Shown piece after piece: positions 41,501 to 52,419 of a stretch of DNA of 64,000 nucleotides (the first letter of the stretch is position 1; every line of letters starts with the position of its first letter). Below the pieces are notes generated by a model, which worked only from the letters and a program-made list of their open reading frames with translations, made no database searches and was not told the DNA's origin. The DNA is taken from the NCBI GenBank assembly GCA_963575745.1, contig CAUYUJ010015504.1:1806464-1870463 (forward strand), in the 5' to 3' direction. Origin of the DNA: Prorocentrum cordatum (Eukaryota > Sar > Dinophyceae > Prorocentrales > Prorocentraceae). The translations under genes were made by a program, and so were the position numbers.

Positions 41501-41759
41501 GAGCCCCCTCAGATCGGGAGCGGCCAAGAGGGGGGTGTCCAAGAGGGGGGGGGCAAATCATGACCGGCGGCATGTGCGCGGCCCAGCGGGCGGGCCAGGG
41601 ACGTCATGGAATAAGAAGAGGCGCCATGAAATCTGGGGAAATATCATGGCCCGCGCCATGAAATCCCCCCCCCCCTAGTCATCACCCCCCTCTTTTCCGC
41701 CCCCGACCCAAGACCCTCCCCTCGGAACCCTCCCCGGACTCCGGGACCTCTCAAGCACC

Positions 41760-41880
41760 CCCCCCAGCGGGAACGAGGACGAGCGAGGATGGAGAGGGGA
41801 GCGTGCACGCGACGCGGCACACCCCCAGCGGGAACGAGGACGAGCGAGGACGGAGAGGGGAGCGGGGAAAACGAGGGAAG
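41760..41880 (+). repeat. ~59-bp tandem duplication
   Basis: CCCCCAGCGGGAACGAGGAC and GAGCGAGGATGGAGAGGGGA are repeated with one or two changes. Confidence 0.8.
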
Positions 41881-42420
41881 GATAGCCGTAGGGGTACCTT
41901 TTCCTCCTAAGCCTCCCTCCGAGAGAGAGAGAGAGAGAGGCGGACCGAGGGCTTGGGGGATGAATGAATTTATGCTGTTCGCGATTTGCCAAACTCCATT
42001 TCTACTTCCATGCCCATTTCCACCCCCCGCCCTCTGGATCCGCGAGACCATCCTCGCCTCAACGCTCTGCTCCTCGTCCACAAGGGTGGCAGGGTTGGCG
42101 CACGACACGCCAGGCGCAATGCGGTTGCAGTCATGGCGCTGCCAGCAGGAACGCTAAATTAGGAGCGAAGCCCATCTGTCCCAAACTTAGCCATGCATCT
42201 CTAAGGAATGGCCGAGCTCCATTTTGGAAGCGATCAATGGTCGTTGCCTCTTGTTTTGAAGGTGGCACCTCCCCTCCCAAGGAACGCCAGCAGACCCCAG
42301 GAACTGGCGAGCCCTTTCCGAATCATACTTAGACCATATTTCAGCGCCACAACTATATCTGAATTACCTATACGACCACCCTTCGGCTGAGAAGGAGGTT
42401 TTTGGGGGGAGGAAACAACG
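41881..42420. other. no gene recognised
   Basis: Open frames of 105-154 codons on the minus strand are rich in Pro/Ser/Gly and have no domain. A short GA tract lies at 41920-41938. Confidence 0.45.
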
Positions 42421-42660
42421 TCTCACTCGATCGGTCTCACTATCGATCTTACTATCGATCTCACTATCGGTCTCGCTCAAGCGATCTCACTCGGTCGATC
42501 TCACAATCAGTACCACTCGATCTATGTCATTCGATCGATCTCACAATCGATATGATTATCGATATCACAATCGATCTCTCTATCGATCTCGCGATCGATC
42601 TCACAATCTATCTCACATTCGGCCTCACTATCGATATCACAATCGGTCTCACAATCAACG
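42421..42660 (+). repeat. 12-bp minisatellite ATCGATCTCACA
   Basis: About 20 variants of TCGATCTCACTA/ATCGATATCACA. It merges into the CAT array and seems to be its leader. Confidence 0.85.
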
Positions 42661-42746
42661 TCATCATCATCATCATCATCATCATCAGCATCATCATCAT
42701 TATCATCATCATCATCGACATCAACGTCATCAACGTCATCAACATC

Positions 42747-42803
<57 letters not shown>

Positions 42804-43156
42804 GGGACACCATCATGATCATCACCTCATCACCATCATCGTCAACATCATCATCATCATCATCACCATCACCATCACCGGGACACTATCATCGCCACCA
42901 GCAACATCAGCAGCATCACCATCATCGGAACACCACCATCATCACCATAATCGGAACACCACCATCATCATCATCATCATCATCATCATCTCATCATCAT
43001 GAACACCATCGTCAACATCGTCATCATCGGGACACCGTCATCATCATCATCAGCATCATCAACATCAACATCATCATCGGGACATCATCATCATCATCGT
43101 TACCGTCATCATCACCATCATCATCATCGGAACACCATCATTATCATCAACGTCAG

Positions 43157-43205
<49 letters not shown>

Positions 43206-43906
43206 GGGCAACCATCATCGAAATCATCATCACCTCATCACCGTCCTCACCATCATAATCACCATCACCATCGAACACAACCGTCATCATCATCATCAAC
43301 ATCAACATCATCATCTGGACACCATCATCGTCACCATCATCAACCTCATCATCATCATCACCATCATCAACAGCATCATCATCAACCTCATCATCATCAT
43401 CATCATCATCATCAACATCATCATCATCTCGTCATCATCAACATCATCAGGATCATCAACATCATCATCATCATCATCCTCGGGGCACCATCATCATCAG
43501 CAACATCAGCATCATCAACAACATCATCATCATCGGAATGCCATCATTATCACCACCATGGCCATCATCATCATCATCATCATCATCAGCATCACCATCA
43601 TCGGGACACCATCATCGTCACCATCATCATCAACATCAGCATCATCGGGACACCATGATTTTCATCATCGGCACACCACCATCATCCGCATCATCTCATC
43701 ATCATCATCATCATGTCCGACATCATCAACAACATCATCGGGGAACCATCATCATCACCAGCAACATCATCATCAACATCATCATCATCATCGGGACACC
43801 ATCATCATCGTCACCATCATCATCATCATCGTCACCATTATCATCATTGGGACACCATCATCATCGCCAACATCAGCATGATGATCATCATCATCATCAC
43901 CATCAC

Positions 43907-43957
<51 letters not shown>

Positions 43958-44388
43958 TATCGGGCCACTACCATCAAAATCACCATCAGCACCTCATCAT
44001 CATCCTCATCACCAACATCATCATCATCATCATCAGCGGGACACCATCATCGTCATCATCATCATCACCATCATCATCATCAGCATCGGGACACCATCAT
44101 CATCATCACCATCATCATCAACAGCATCATGATCAACCTCATCACCATCATCGGGACACCATCATCATCAGCAACATCATCATCATCATTTGCATCATCG
44201 TCATCACCTCATGATCCCATCATCAGCATCATCATAATCATCAACAACATCGTCTTCATCATCTGGACACCATCATCACAATCGTCAGCAACATCAGCAT
44301 CACCAACATCATCATCGAGACACCATCATCATCACCACCATGGCCATCATCATCATCATCAACATCGTCATCATCATCATCATCATCG

Positions 44389-44441
<53 letters not shown>

Positions 44442-44445
44442 GGGA
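42661..44445. repeat. 1.8-kb CAT array punctuated by GGGACACC
   Basis: ATC/CAT repeats are interrupted at irregular multiples of 3 bp by GGGACACC or GGAACACC (about 25 occurrences). The punctuation is always followed by ATCATC. Open frames of up to 383 codons encode His/Ser/Ile runs only. Confidence 0.95.
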
Positions 44446-44739
44446 CACCGACGGGACACCGGCGGGTCACCGCGCGGCACCGGTTGCTGGAAGGGAGACT
44501 TTTGGTCCGGCCGCGCCTCAGCCAGAGGCGGGACATTTCTCGCCCGCCCACGCAGCTTCGCCTCGCCCGCACGCACGGCACGCACGAACACGAAACCGAA
44601 ACCGATTTTCCCGTAGGGGGGCTCTCCGTTCCACTTCGATCTCACCCCCTCACCTCCGAACCCTCACATCTGATTATTGCATGCGGTAATGTGGGTGCTC
44701 GCCCTTGCAGAGCGCTTCCCGTCCATGAAGAACAGCTCG
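44446..44739. other. GC-rich unique segment
   Basis: Begins with decayed GGGACACCG units of the preceding array; the rest has no recognised feature. Confidence 0.45.
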
Positions 44740-45958
44740 AAAGGTGAATATCGCCTTCGGTGCATCTCCGCATGGGGCTAAAACGCGTGCAGGGTGTGCC
44801 AAACTGTGGCGGGGCCGCCACAGGGGCCTCTGGGGCATTCGGTGGAGCGCCCTATGGGATGGGGTGTGGAACCGCATGCGGGCGCTGTCACTGGGGCCGT
44901 CGGTGGAGCTCCCTGCGGGGCCACGAAGCGTGTGAAAGGTGTGCCGAAACGGAGGTGTAATTGCATGCGGGCGCTGCCCCAGGGGCTGCCAGTGCACCAA
45001 CATTGGCGTGGAACTGCATGCGGGCGCTGCCACTGTGGCCTTCGGTGGAGCTTCATATGGGGTCACGAAATGTGGATGGGGTGTGCTGGAATGGGGCGCC
45101 GGCGCTGCCCCTGGGACCTTCGGTGGAGCTCCACATGGGGCCACGATTCGCGCGAGGGGTGTGCCGAAGTGGAGGTGGACCTGCTTGCGGGCGCTGCCAA
45201 TGGCGCCTTCGGTGGAGCTCCCTATGGGGCCACGCAGCGGGTCAGGGGTGTGCCGAAATGGAGAGTGGAACTGCATGCGGGCGCTGCCACTGGGGCCATC
45301 GGTGGAGCTCCCGATGGGGCCACGAAACTTGTGAGGGGTCTGCCGGAATTCGAGTGGAACTGCATGCGGACGCTGGCCCTGGGGCCTTGAATGAAGCTCC
45401 ATATGGGATCGCGAAATATGTGAGGGGTGTGCAGAAATGGGAGTGGAACTGCATGCGAGGGCTGCCAATGTCGCCTTCGGTGGAGCTCCCTATGAGGGCG
45501 CGAAGCGTGTGAAGGGTGTGCCAAAATGAAGGGTGCAACTGCATGCGGGCGGTGCCACTGAGGCCTGCGGTGGAGCTCCATATGGGGCCACGAAGCGTGT
45601 GAAGGTATGCCGAGATGGAGGGTGAAGCTGCATGCGGGCACTGCCCCTGGAGCCTTCGGTAAAGCTCCTGATGGCACCACGAAGTGCAAGAGGGGTGTGC
45701 CGGAATAGGGGTTGCACCTCATGCCGGAGCTGCCACTGAGGCCTTCGGCGGAACTCTTCGTGGAGCCACGAGACGTGTGAGAGGTTCGCCGACACAGGAG
45801 AGGGGATCGCACGCGGGCGCTGCCACTGCGGCCTTCGGTGGAGCTCCCCATGGGGCCACGACATATGTGAGGGGTGTGCCAAAATGAAAGGTGGAACTGC
45901 ATGCGGGCGCTGCCACTTGGAACTTCACATGGGGGCCACGAAACGTGTGAGGGATGTG
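44740..45958 (+). repeat. S array 6
   Basis: About 14 monomers of about 85-90 bp: GGAACTGCATGCGGGCGCTG, CCACTGGGGCCTTCGGTGGA, GCTCCCTATGGGGCCACGAA, GTGTGAGGGGTGTGCCGAAA. A reduced leader (GGTGAATATCGCCTTCGGTG) is at 44740. Confidence 0.9.
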
Positions 45959-46247
45959 CCGAAAGTGGTGGCGATGATGGTGATGATGACGGCGATGATG
46001 ATGACGACGATGCTAATGATGATGCTGATGCTGATGATGATGCTGATGCTGATGCTCAGGGTGGTGGTGATGATGTTGATGATAATATTGATGATGATAC
46101 TGATGATGATGATGTTCATGATGATGGTGGTGGCGATGATGAAGATGATGATGATTAAGATGATGCTGATGCTGATGACGATGTGCATGATGATGATGCT
46201 GCTGGTTATGATGCTGATGATGATGATGCTGATGCTGATGCTGATGC

Positions 46248-46289
<42 letters not shown>

Positions 46290-46290
46290 G
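45959..46290. repeat. GAT microsatellite of S6
   Basis: GATGATGATGCTGATG-type tract occupying the place of the GGA tract in other S elements. Confidence 0.9.
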
Positions 46291-46398
46291 CGGTGGAGAA
46301 GGTGGAGGAGGAGGAAAAGGCGGAGGGAATGAGAGAAACGCGGCTGTGCGAACTCTTCAAAACGAGAAGCTAACACCACAGGATTGTTGAGAAAAAAC
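46291..46398 (+). repeat. S-type tail 5
   Basis: Short GGAGGAGGA remnant, then GAGAGAAACGCGGCTGTGCG, AACTCTTCAAAACGAGAAGC and TAACACCACAGGATTGTTGA. Confidence 0.8.
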
Positions 46399-46839
46399 GG
46401 AGCCATCGCTGCACTCCAAAGACAAAGTCTGGTGCTCGAGGGCACCCTTCTGACTACCGTTGACCTTAGAATTACATGAGACGGAATCTTGAGGGCGATC
46501 AACAAAACGACTGCCACGAAGACACATTGCACGCCTCGAGGAAGGTGAGGAGGGGCCCAGAGAAGGGAGACCGAGCCTGATGGAGGAGGAACGTGGAGGA
46601 GATGACGGGGGGGAATGCCATGAAGAGAAGGGCCTCTGTCCGCTCACTGGCCTGACCGGCTCACCCTCCTCTGAGGCTGGTCCGACGAGTCGGAACCAAA
46701 ACGATCCAGGGGCCTCGCCGCGCCAGAGGCAGCAGTCGAGAAGGAGGGAGGGAAGGAGGTGAACGGGGTCGAGAAGGAGAACGCCCGTCCTTGAGCAGGG
46801 ACCGACCGTCCCAACGTTACTGTAGGCCTACCGCGAAAT
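46399..46839. other. no gene recognised
   Basis: Minus-strand frames up to 108 codons, serine-rich, no domain. Confidence 0.4.
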
Positions 46840-47020
46840 CTTCGTAGAACCCGAATATGTTCGAAGAGCAAAAACAATGTTCTTGGAACATAAACCCGAT
46901 GAGTTGAAACAAGACAGTCCCAGCCAGAAATGTTCTAAGAACATCTCGTGGAGACCCCGAACAGTTCTTAGAGCCTTCTTTGGCAGGCCTATGGGCGAGC
47001 CAGGACGCTTCGCCACTGCT
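46840..47020 (+). repeat. dispersed repeat J copy 1, GTTCTTAGAAC palindromes
   Basis: AACAATGTTCTTGGAACAT, GAAATGTTCTAAGAACAT, GCAGGCCTATGGGCGAGCC and AGGACGCTTCGCCACTGCT, in the same order as 51553-51737. Each copy carries two 13-16-bp palindromes about 60 bp apart. Confidence 0.8.
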
Positions 47021-47140
47021 TGACGTCCGCCCGTCCGCGCGCTATCTCGCCCGGCCGCACCCGGCCCGGCCGTGCCCGGGCTCGCCTCGTAGTCCCAGCC
47101 GGTCCCGTTTGCGCGCGCCTCTATCCTCTGGGCCCCGCTT

Positions 47141-47275
47141 GATGGACCTGTTTTCCACCACCAGCACCATAAGTTGGAGGGGGGAAGGAGGAGGAGGAGG
47201 AGGAGGAGGAGGAGGAGGAGGAGGACCCCCATCCCCCTCCAACTGATGGTGGTGGTGGTGGAAAACAGGCCCATC
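47141..47275. mobile_element. snap-back element with GGA microsatellite in the loop
   Basis: 43-bp arms (47141-47183 and 47233-47275) pair with three mismatches. GATGGACCTGTTTTCCACCA opens the left arm and TGGAAAACAGGCCCATC closes the right. The 40-bp GGA tract forms the loop. Single copy in the window; mobility is inferred only. Confidence 0.65.
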
Positions 47276-47588
47276 ACCGCTGGGGCGGGGGGGAGCGAGC
47301 GACGCCCGCGCGGCGAGGCCGGAAAGGGGGCCGTCAGATCCAGGCGTTGCACTTCTCCTTCTTCTTAGTTTTCTTCTTCTTCCTCTTCCTCTTCCTCTTC
47401 TTCGCAATGGGATGATTCTCGCCTGGTTTCGGGCTCCAGGCCGTTCCGGCTCGGACAAAACGCCGCAGCAGGATGGGGTCCAGGGCGCTGGTCGCGACTC
47501 TTCACGACGTGCCAGTTTTGCTCGCAACGTCGGATCTCAAGGAGGACGTGGAGTGTAAGGGACGCAGGGAGGACGGGGAGGGAGCGAA

Positions 47589-47700
47589 GACACAGGGAGG
47601 AGGAGGAGGAGGAGGAGGAGGAGGAGGAGGAGGAAGAGGAGGAGGAGGAGGAGGAGGAAGAGGAGGGGGAGGAGGAGGAGGAACAAGTAGCGAGAGGGAG
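47589..47700 (+). repeat. GGA/GGAAGA microsatellite
   Basis: Imperfect GGA tract; would encode polyglycine or polyserine. Confidence 0.9.
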
Positions 47701-47819
47701 GGAGGACAAGCTAGGTGAGCCCGCGTCATATCTGACGTCATATCCCTCCCTCCCATCCGTTATCATTACGTAAAGCCTCTATCGACCAACACAAAAGAAG
47801 ATGTTGGAACGGACAGCGA

Positions 47820-48010
47820 TCCCAAACGGGTGCACGATGCATGGCATGGCGTAGTCTGGCGTAGTCAGGCACTGAGCCAGGCACTGCATACCGCATAACA
47901 TAGCATTGCATGGCGTGCCCTTGAATGGTATGACACTGCGTACCTTGGCCCTAGCGCTGAATACCACAGCATTGCAGAGCAAGGTATGTAATCGCGTGAA
48001 TGTGGCAACA
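47820..48010 (+). repeat. cryptic GCAT-word repeat
   Basis: Recurrent words GCATTGCATGGCGT, GGCACTGCATACC, GTAGTCTGGCGTAGTC without fixed period. Confidence 0.5.
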
Positions 48011-48888
48011 CACACGCCATAGCATTGAATTGCACCAGCTGGAACACATTACTAGCGTGAACACCAGTCGAAAGAACAAAAACGCTGAAATGAGGCAAAC
48101 GTTGCAGCGAGAGCACCATTCGCAAGGACCGAAAACGTGGAACTGACACCAACGCTGCAGCGGGAAAAGGGGGCGGATACTCTCAGCACGTGTCCGGGCA
48201 GACAGGAGAGTAGTATTCATATTGTGTTATTGTGGAGGAGGAGGAGGAGGAGGAGGGACGGTGAGAAGGAAGCAGCGCTGAGAAGCGTGACCAGGATCAG
48301 GATTGGATATCACGGGCAGGGAACGAGACCATCCGCTGTGGACATCTGCATCATCTGCGCTTGATCGAGGGCGCCTGTCTGCAAAGCTTGCGACGTCCGC
48401 CGCTCGTGTGAAGCACCGTCCACCGAGCACATGTTCCACGACGCGGTGGTAGCCTTAGCCAGGCTCGACGGACGCAAACCCCGACATCCGACGATACGGC
48501 CTTGATTTTGGACGCCGCGTGGATCGTCGAAACGGTCAGCCTTGAACGATCGGCGGCCACTCGGTTGCCAGATCGCTCCTTGCGGCGTGCAGCCCTGAAC
48601 GCCCGCGACGAGGTCGTCACCGCATCGACACGGCGCGAGCATGCTGTACTTAGATGCGAGCGCCTGCGTGTGGTCCATGCGCGCGCAAGTAATCCTCGAG
48701 GGATGCAAAATCGCCCCTACCCTGGGTTACAAGCGCGTGGTCTGTAAACTTCCTGGGAACTCCCAAAGGCCAGAGAGCCGCCAGGACACCGCGCGACACG
48801 CGCAATGGGCAGGGCTTACCCTGTCGGCCCACAGGAGTTCAGCGCACAGCGCCTCGGAAACCAGGGTAGGGGCGTTTTGTTGAGCCCT
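48011..48888. other. no gene recognised
   Basis: Open frames of 80-130 codons on both strands at 48310-48750. A short GGA tract is at 48234-48255. No domain. Confidence 0.4.
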
Positions 48889-49130
48889 TGAAATCCCACC
48901 ACCCCCTTGCTCTCCAGTGTTTTAGGGATGGGGCTACCCCTGAACCTGCCGCCCCCCCGGTCTGGACGGACCCCCCTCGAGGTGCCAGAGGGTCCTGGTT
49001 GGTCCGGACCGAGCCATGAGGGCCCCGAGACGGCATCCAAGAAGGTCGCGTCATGCAGCCCAATGTTGGACCAAGCTCGCAGTCCCCAAGACAGCCCCAG
49101 GTGGCTACGAAGTCTCCCACAGATGTCCCC
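48889..49130 (+). repeat. G leader and stub array
   Basis: TTGAAATCCCACCACCCCC, then C-rich stretch, then GAGGGCCCCGAGACGGC and CCAAGAAGG units. A truncated G element. Confidence 0.55.
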
Positions 49131-49583
49131 GAGCGAGAATCCATTCAGAACCTTACACGCGTGGCTCCCAGACCTGGGCTGGCCGAGGGGAGCTCGTGGG
49201 GCACTGGCTGGCCCCCGTTATCGGGTGCGCCGAAGAAGGGAGCCATGAAGAGGGGGGGCGCATCACATCCCGAGGCACGAGCGCGGACGAGGGGCGGTGA
49301 GGGGACGCTTTGAAAGAAGAAGAGAGGGCACTGAAATCTGGACGATCTCATGGCTCCAGCCACGACCTCCACACACATACACACACACCCACAATCCTAA
49401 CCCCCCGATGGGACGCTCCCGACGCCAATGCTGACCACCTGCGACCCTGATGCGCCCTCGAGGGGACCGGCTCAGGGGGGAAACATCGAACTAGAATCGG
49501 TGACACGGGCCGGCGACGGCAAATCAGCACCTTCCTGGGCGGGGAGGGCTGTCGGGACCCTATATACGATGAGCGGGCGAAGG
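49131..49583. other. no gene recognised
   Basis: An ACACAC tract at 49371-49390; otherwise unremarkable. Confidence 0.4.
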
Positions 49584-49932
49584 TCGGGCCGGGCGAAAGG
49601 GGGGGGGTTGCAAAGAGGGGGGTTGAGAACCAGCTCACGTTGCTGATTTTCCCAGCGCCTCCCGGCGCCCGCAGGCGCCCGTGCATCGAGGAATGGGCCC
49701 GGCGGCGGGGCCGAAACCAGCTGCATGCAGCAGACTTCGTCCCCCCCCCCTTTCCCTATCTCCCGCCTTTCGCCTCTCCCCTTTCGCCTCTCCCCCCTTT
49801 CGCCTCTCCCCCCTTTCGCCTCTGCCCCCCCCCCCCCTTCCCCTATCTCCCTCCTTTCGCCTCTCCCCCCTCCTTCCCCTTTCCCTATCTCCCCCCCCTT
49901 TCGCCCTCTCCCCCCCCTTTCGTTCGGCCCGA
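49584..49932 (+). mobile_element. MITE-B copy 2, expanded
   Basis: Left end TCGGGCCGGGCGAAAGGGGG and right end CCCCCTTTCGTTCGGCCCGA. Interior GCTGATTTTCCCAGCGCC and GCCGAAACCAGCTGCATGC match copy 1. The right arm is lengthened by a tandem TTTCGCCTCTCCCCCC. Flanks GAAGG (left) and GGAGG (right) may be a degraded 5-bp duplication. Confidence 0.75.
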
Positions 49933-50094
49933 GGAGGGGTCCACGCGTTCCCCCTCGCGAAACCGTGCGGCCCTGCGGGCCACAGCTCGGGCCTCCGGCG
50001 GCCGTCGGGGGCGATCTCCGGGCGTCCCCGGACCGCCCTCGGGAGGCACCCCCGAGGCACGCCCTCGGCGAGGCGCAGCTGCTGGAGAGCACCC

Positions 50095-50195
50095 CGAGGG
50101 AGGAGGGAGGAGGGAGGGAGGAGGGGGGGAGGAGAGGGGGAGGGAGGGAGGGAGGGGGGAGGAGGAGGGAGGGAGGGATGGAGGGAGGGACCACA
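50095..50195 (+). repeat. GGA/GGGA purine microsatellite
   Basis: Imperfect GAGGGAGG repeat, not linked to an S array. Confidence 0.9.
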
Positions 50196-50307
50196 GTGGC
50201 GCGCGAAAACCGCGGAGGACCGCGCGGAGAGCGCCTGGGAACCGAAGCCGTCCCTGTCGCTGCACCTGACCCAGACCCACGACGTCACGATGGTTTGTCA
50301 GAGTGGT

Positions 50308-50469
50308 TGAAGGGGCCCTGGGACACACAACTAAATACACACAAATATAAATATTCCCCATATTTTCCTAAATTTCCTAGGTTTTTGTCTTCCCCACCAC
50401 TTCTCATATTCTCCCATATTTTCTGGGGGATCGACGATTAATTGTGTCTGTGTGTTTTTGTTCCCTCCT
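50308..50469 (+). repeat. dispersed repeat E, copy C, 7-bp duplication GAGTGGT
   Basis: TGAAGGGGCCCTGGGACACA through ATCGACGATTAATTGTGTC to GTTCCCTCCT. GAGTGGT lies immediately outside both ends (50301-50307 and 50470-50476). The ends are weakly inverted (GGGACACA and TGTTCCC). Likely a non-autonomous transposon. Confidence 0.75.
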
Positions 50470-50639
50470 GAGTGGTAGCCCCCTGGACGTCTCGACCCGT
50501 TCCCCGGGACGGGCTTCTCCTCCCGAGTCGTCTGGCCGACGCTCTCGCGAGGCCCGCTGCGGGCCCTGGGAGGCCGAGCATGGCGCGAAGCACTTCCCGT
50601 CGCGATGTTGCCATCAGTCCAGGGGGTCGCAAAAAAACC

Positions 50640-50750
50640 CAGGATTGCAAAAAACCGAAGGATTGCAAAAACAACCCAGGATTGCAACGAAGGATTGCAA
50701 AAAAACATGGTTTTTTTGTAATCCTTGGTTTTTTTGCAATCCTTCGTTCA
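50640..50750. repeat. GGATTGCAAAAA repeats forming an inverted repeat
   Basis: Four direct copies of GGATTGCAAAAA or close variants, followed by two inverted copies (TTTTTGTAATCC, TTTTTTGCAATCC) around CATGG. Forms a strong cruciform. Confidence 0.8.
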
Positions 50751-51202
50751 AGGGAGGCTGCCCCCGACTCCGACGCCCCTCCAACTGGTTTTGTTGCGCG
50801 TCATCCTTGCGCAGGGGCCGTGCTGATCTTCTCTGTATCGCTCCAGTGTCAACGGATGATCCCCGAAGGGGATCCCACGCCCCTCCCCGAAGGGCGTCCT
50901 ACGCCCATCCCCGAGGTCCAGTTGGAGGGGCCGACGCCCCTCCAGCTGGATCTTGGACGCCCGAAATGGGTACGGAAAGGATGGGTGCAGTGCCCAACAG
51001 CAAATGTCGTCCCGAACCGACAGCGGCCGCTGTTGGGCAGGCGGCTGTTCGTCTCCAGGGGAAACAGGCCGCGGCGACGCCGGCAGCGACTCCTGTTCAA
51101 AATCTGCAGGAACTGCTGTTGGTCTTTGTACCCATTCTTTCCGTACCCATGTCGATCGTCCCGATGGACACCCCCCTCTCCGTACCACTTTGGAGTCCGC
51201 GA
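50751..51202. other. no gene recognised
   Basis: CCCCGAAGGG-type small palindromes recur at 50864-50915. Several open frames lack domains. Confidence 0.4.
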
Positions 51203-51380
51203 AACGGTGCGGTGACAAACCGTGCGGTGACCTCGAAATCCCCCGAGACCTCACCGCACGGTCCGTCACCGCACGGTCTTGGGACCCCGGAGGCCCCTGT
51301 GCCCCGCATCCTCGGAGAACGACCCGAGTCCCAAAACCGTGCGGTGGCCCCAGATCCCCACCGACTCACCGCACGGTGTT
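51203..51380. promoter_or_regulatory. six copies of ACCGTGCGGTGA in both orientations
   Basis: Plus-orientation copies near 51204 (one mismatch), 51218 and 51335; minus-orientation copies (TCACCGCACGGT) near 51251, 51266 and 51366. Pairs can form stems of 12-13 bp. A binding-site cluster or a small inverted-repeat family; no function can be assigned. Confidence 0.55.
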
Positions 51381-51552
51381 GTCGCCGCCCCGTTTGGGGA
51401 CCCCCGAACCACGCCGGTGGCCTCACCCCCCCTCCACGCCCGGCGAGGCGCGGCCGAGGCCCGCGGCGGCGGTCCTCCCCTGCGCCTCCAGCAGCTCGAG
51501 CTGCTCCTCCAGGAGGAGGAAGGGGAGGAGGAGATCCAGCGTAAACCACACA

Positions 51553-51737
51553 TGTTTTAGAACCCCCCAAAACAATCGAATCACGAAAACAATGTTCTTA
51601 GAACATGAGCCCGATATGTTAAAGCAAGACAGGCGCAAAAAGAAATGTTCTAAGAACATTCCGTTGAAACCAAAAAAGGTTATCATAACATCCCCTGGTA
51701 GGCCTATATACGCGAGCCAGGACGCTGCGCCACTGCT
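51553..51737 (+). repeat. dispersed repeat J copy 2, GTTCTTAGAAC palindromes
   Basis: AACAATGTTCTTAGAACAT (perfect palindrome core), GAAATGTTCTAAGAACATT, GGTAGGCCTATATACGCGAG, CCAGGACGCTGCGCCACTGC. Aligns with 46840-47020. Confidence 0.85.
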
Positions 51738-52230
51738 AGGAAAAATGAAGCAAACCGAAACCAGGTGAAAGCACAACAGCCACAAACGATATCACAAATT
51801 GTTCACCGAGTTCCAACGTGCTTAGGCTGTTGCACGGTCTTTCGTGGCCCTCCAAGGGGCCCAGGCGAGCCCTGGGTGGCGCCGGGCGGCCGCAACCCGG
51901 CCGGGGAGGCCCCGCCGAGAGAGGCGCCCTCCCGGCGGGCCGCCGAGCGGGCCAGCTGGCTGGCCGCCCGGGGGGGCCAGCGAGGTGGCGTGACTCCTCT
52001 CCCCTCCCTCGGGGGCAGAGAGTTCTCGTTTCTCCGAATATTCCGTTCTGTTTCGTTATCTCGGGGCTCATGCCCCTGGGGTAAAATGAGCCCGCCAAGC
52101 AGGCGCCCTGGGCTGTGTCACTTGTCAGTTGCGCACCCCCGCGGCTGGCGAGGTCGTGCACTCGTGCACCCTGCTTCCGAGGAGAGCCGAACCGAACTGA
52201 ACCTTCGGGGGCGCGCAAACATAGAGTAGC
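51738..52230. other. no gene recognised
   Basis: A minus-strand frame of about 260 codons (51736-52524) is rich in Pro/Arg/Gly with no domain. Confidence 0.4.
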
Positions 52231-52270
52231 GATCCATGGATTTGGCGCGCGGTCGCCAAATCCATGGATC
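52231..52270. other. perfect 17-bp hairpin
   Basis: GATCCATGGATTTGGCG, loop CGCGGT, CGCCAAATCCATGGATC. No mismatch; no T-run follows, so not an intrinsic terminator. Possible cruciform or hairpin RNA. Confidence 0.85.
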
Positions 52271-52419
52271 GGGCGAGGTGCCCTACCCAAAATGCGGCCT
52301 GTGCCGTATCGCTCGGCGGCGGGAGTCCGCGATTTCCCACGGAAACGGGACCCGTCGCTAATCCACGCATCCTCAATCCATGTTTGCGATCGCCTGAAAG
52401 GTGGAGTGACTCCTCTCCC

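Noticed and set aside
42402-44747. Several 200-380-codon His/Ser/Ile open frames
   Set aside because: Pure translation of the CAT array; both strands and all frames are open because CAT/ATC repeats contain no stop codon.
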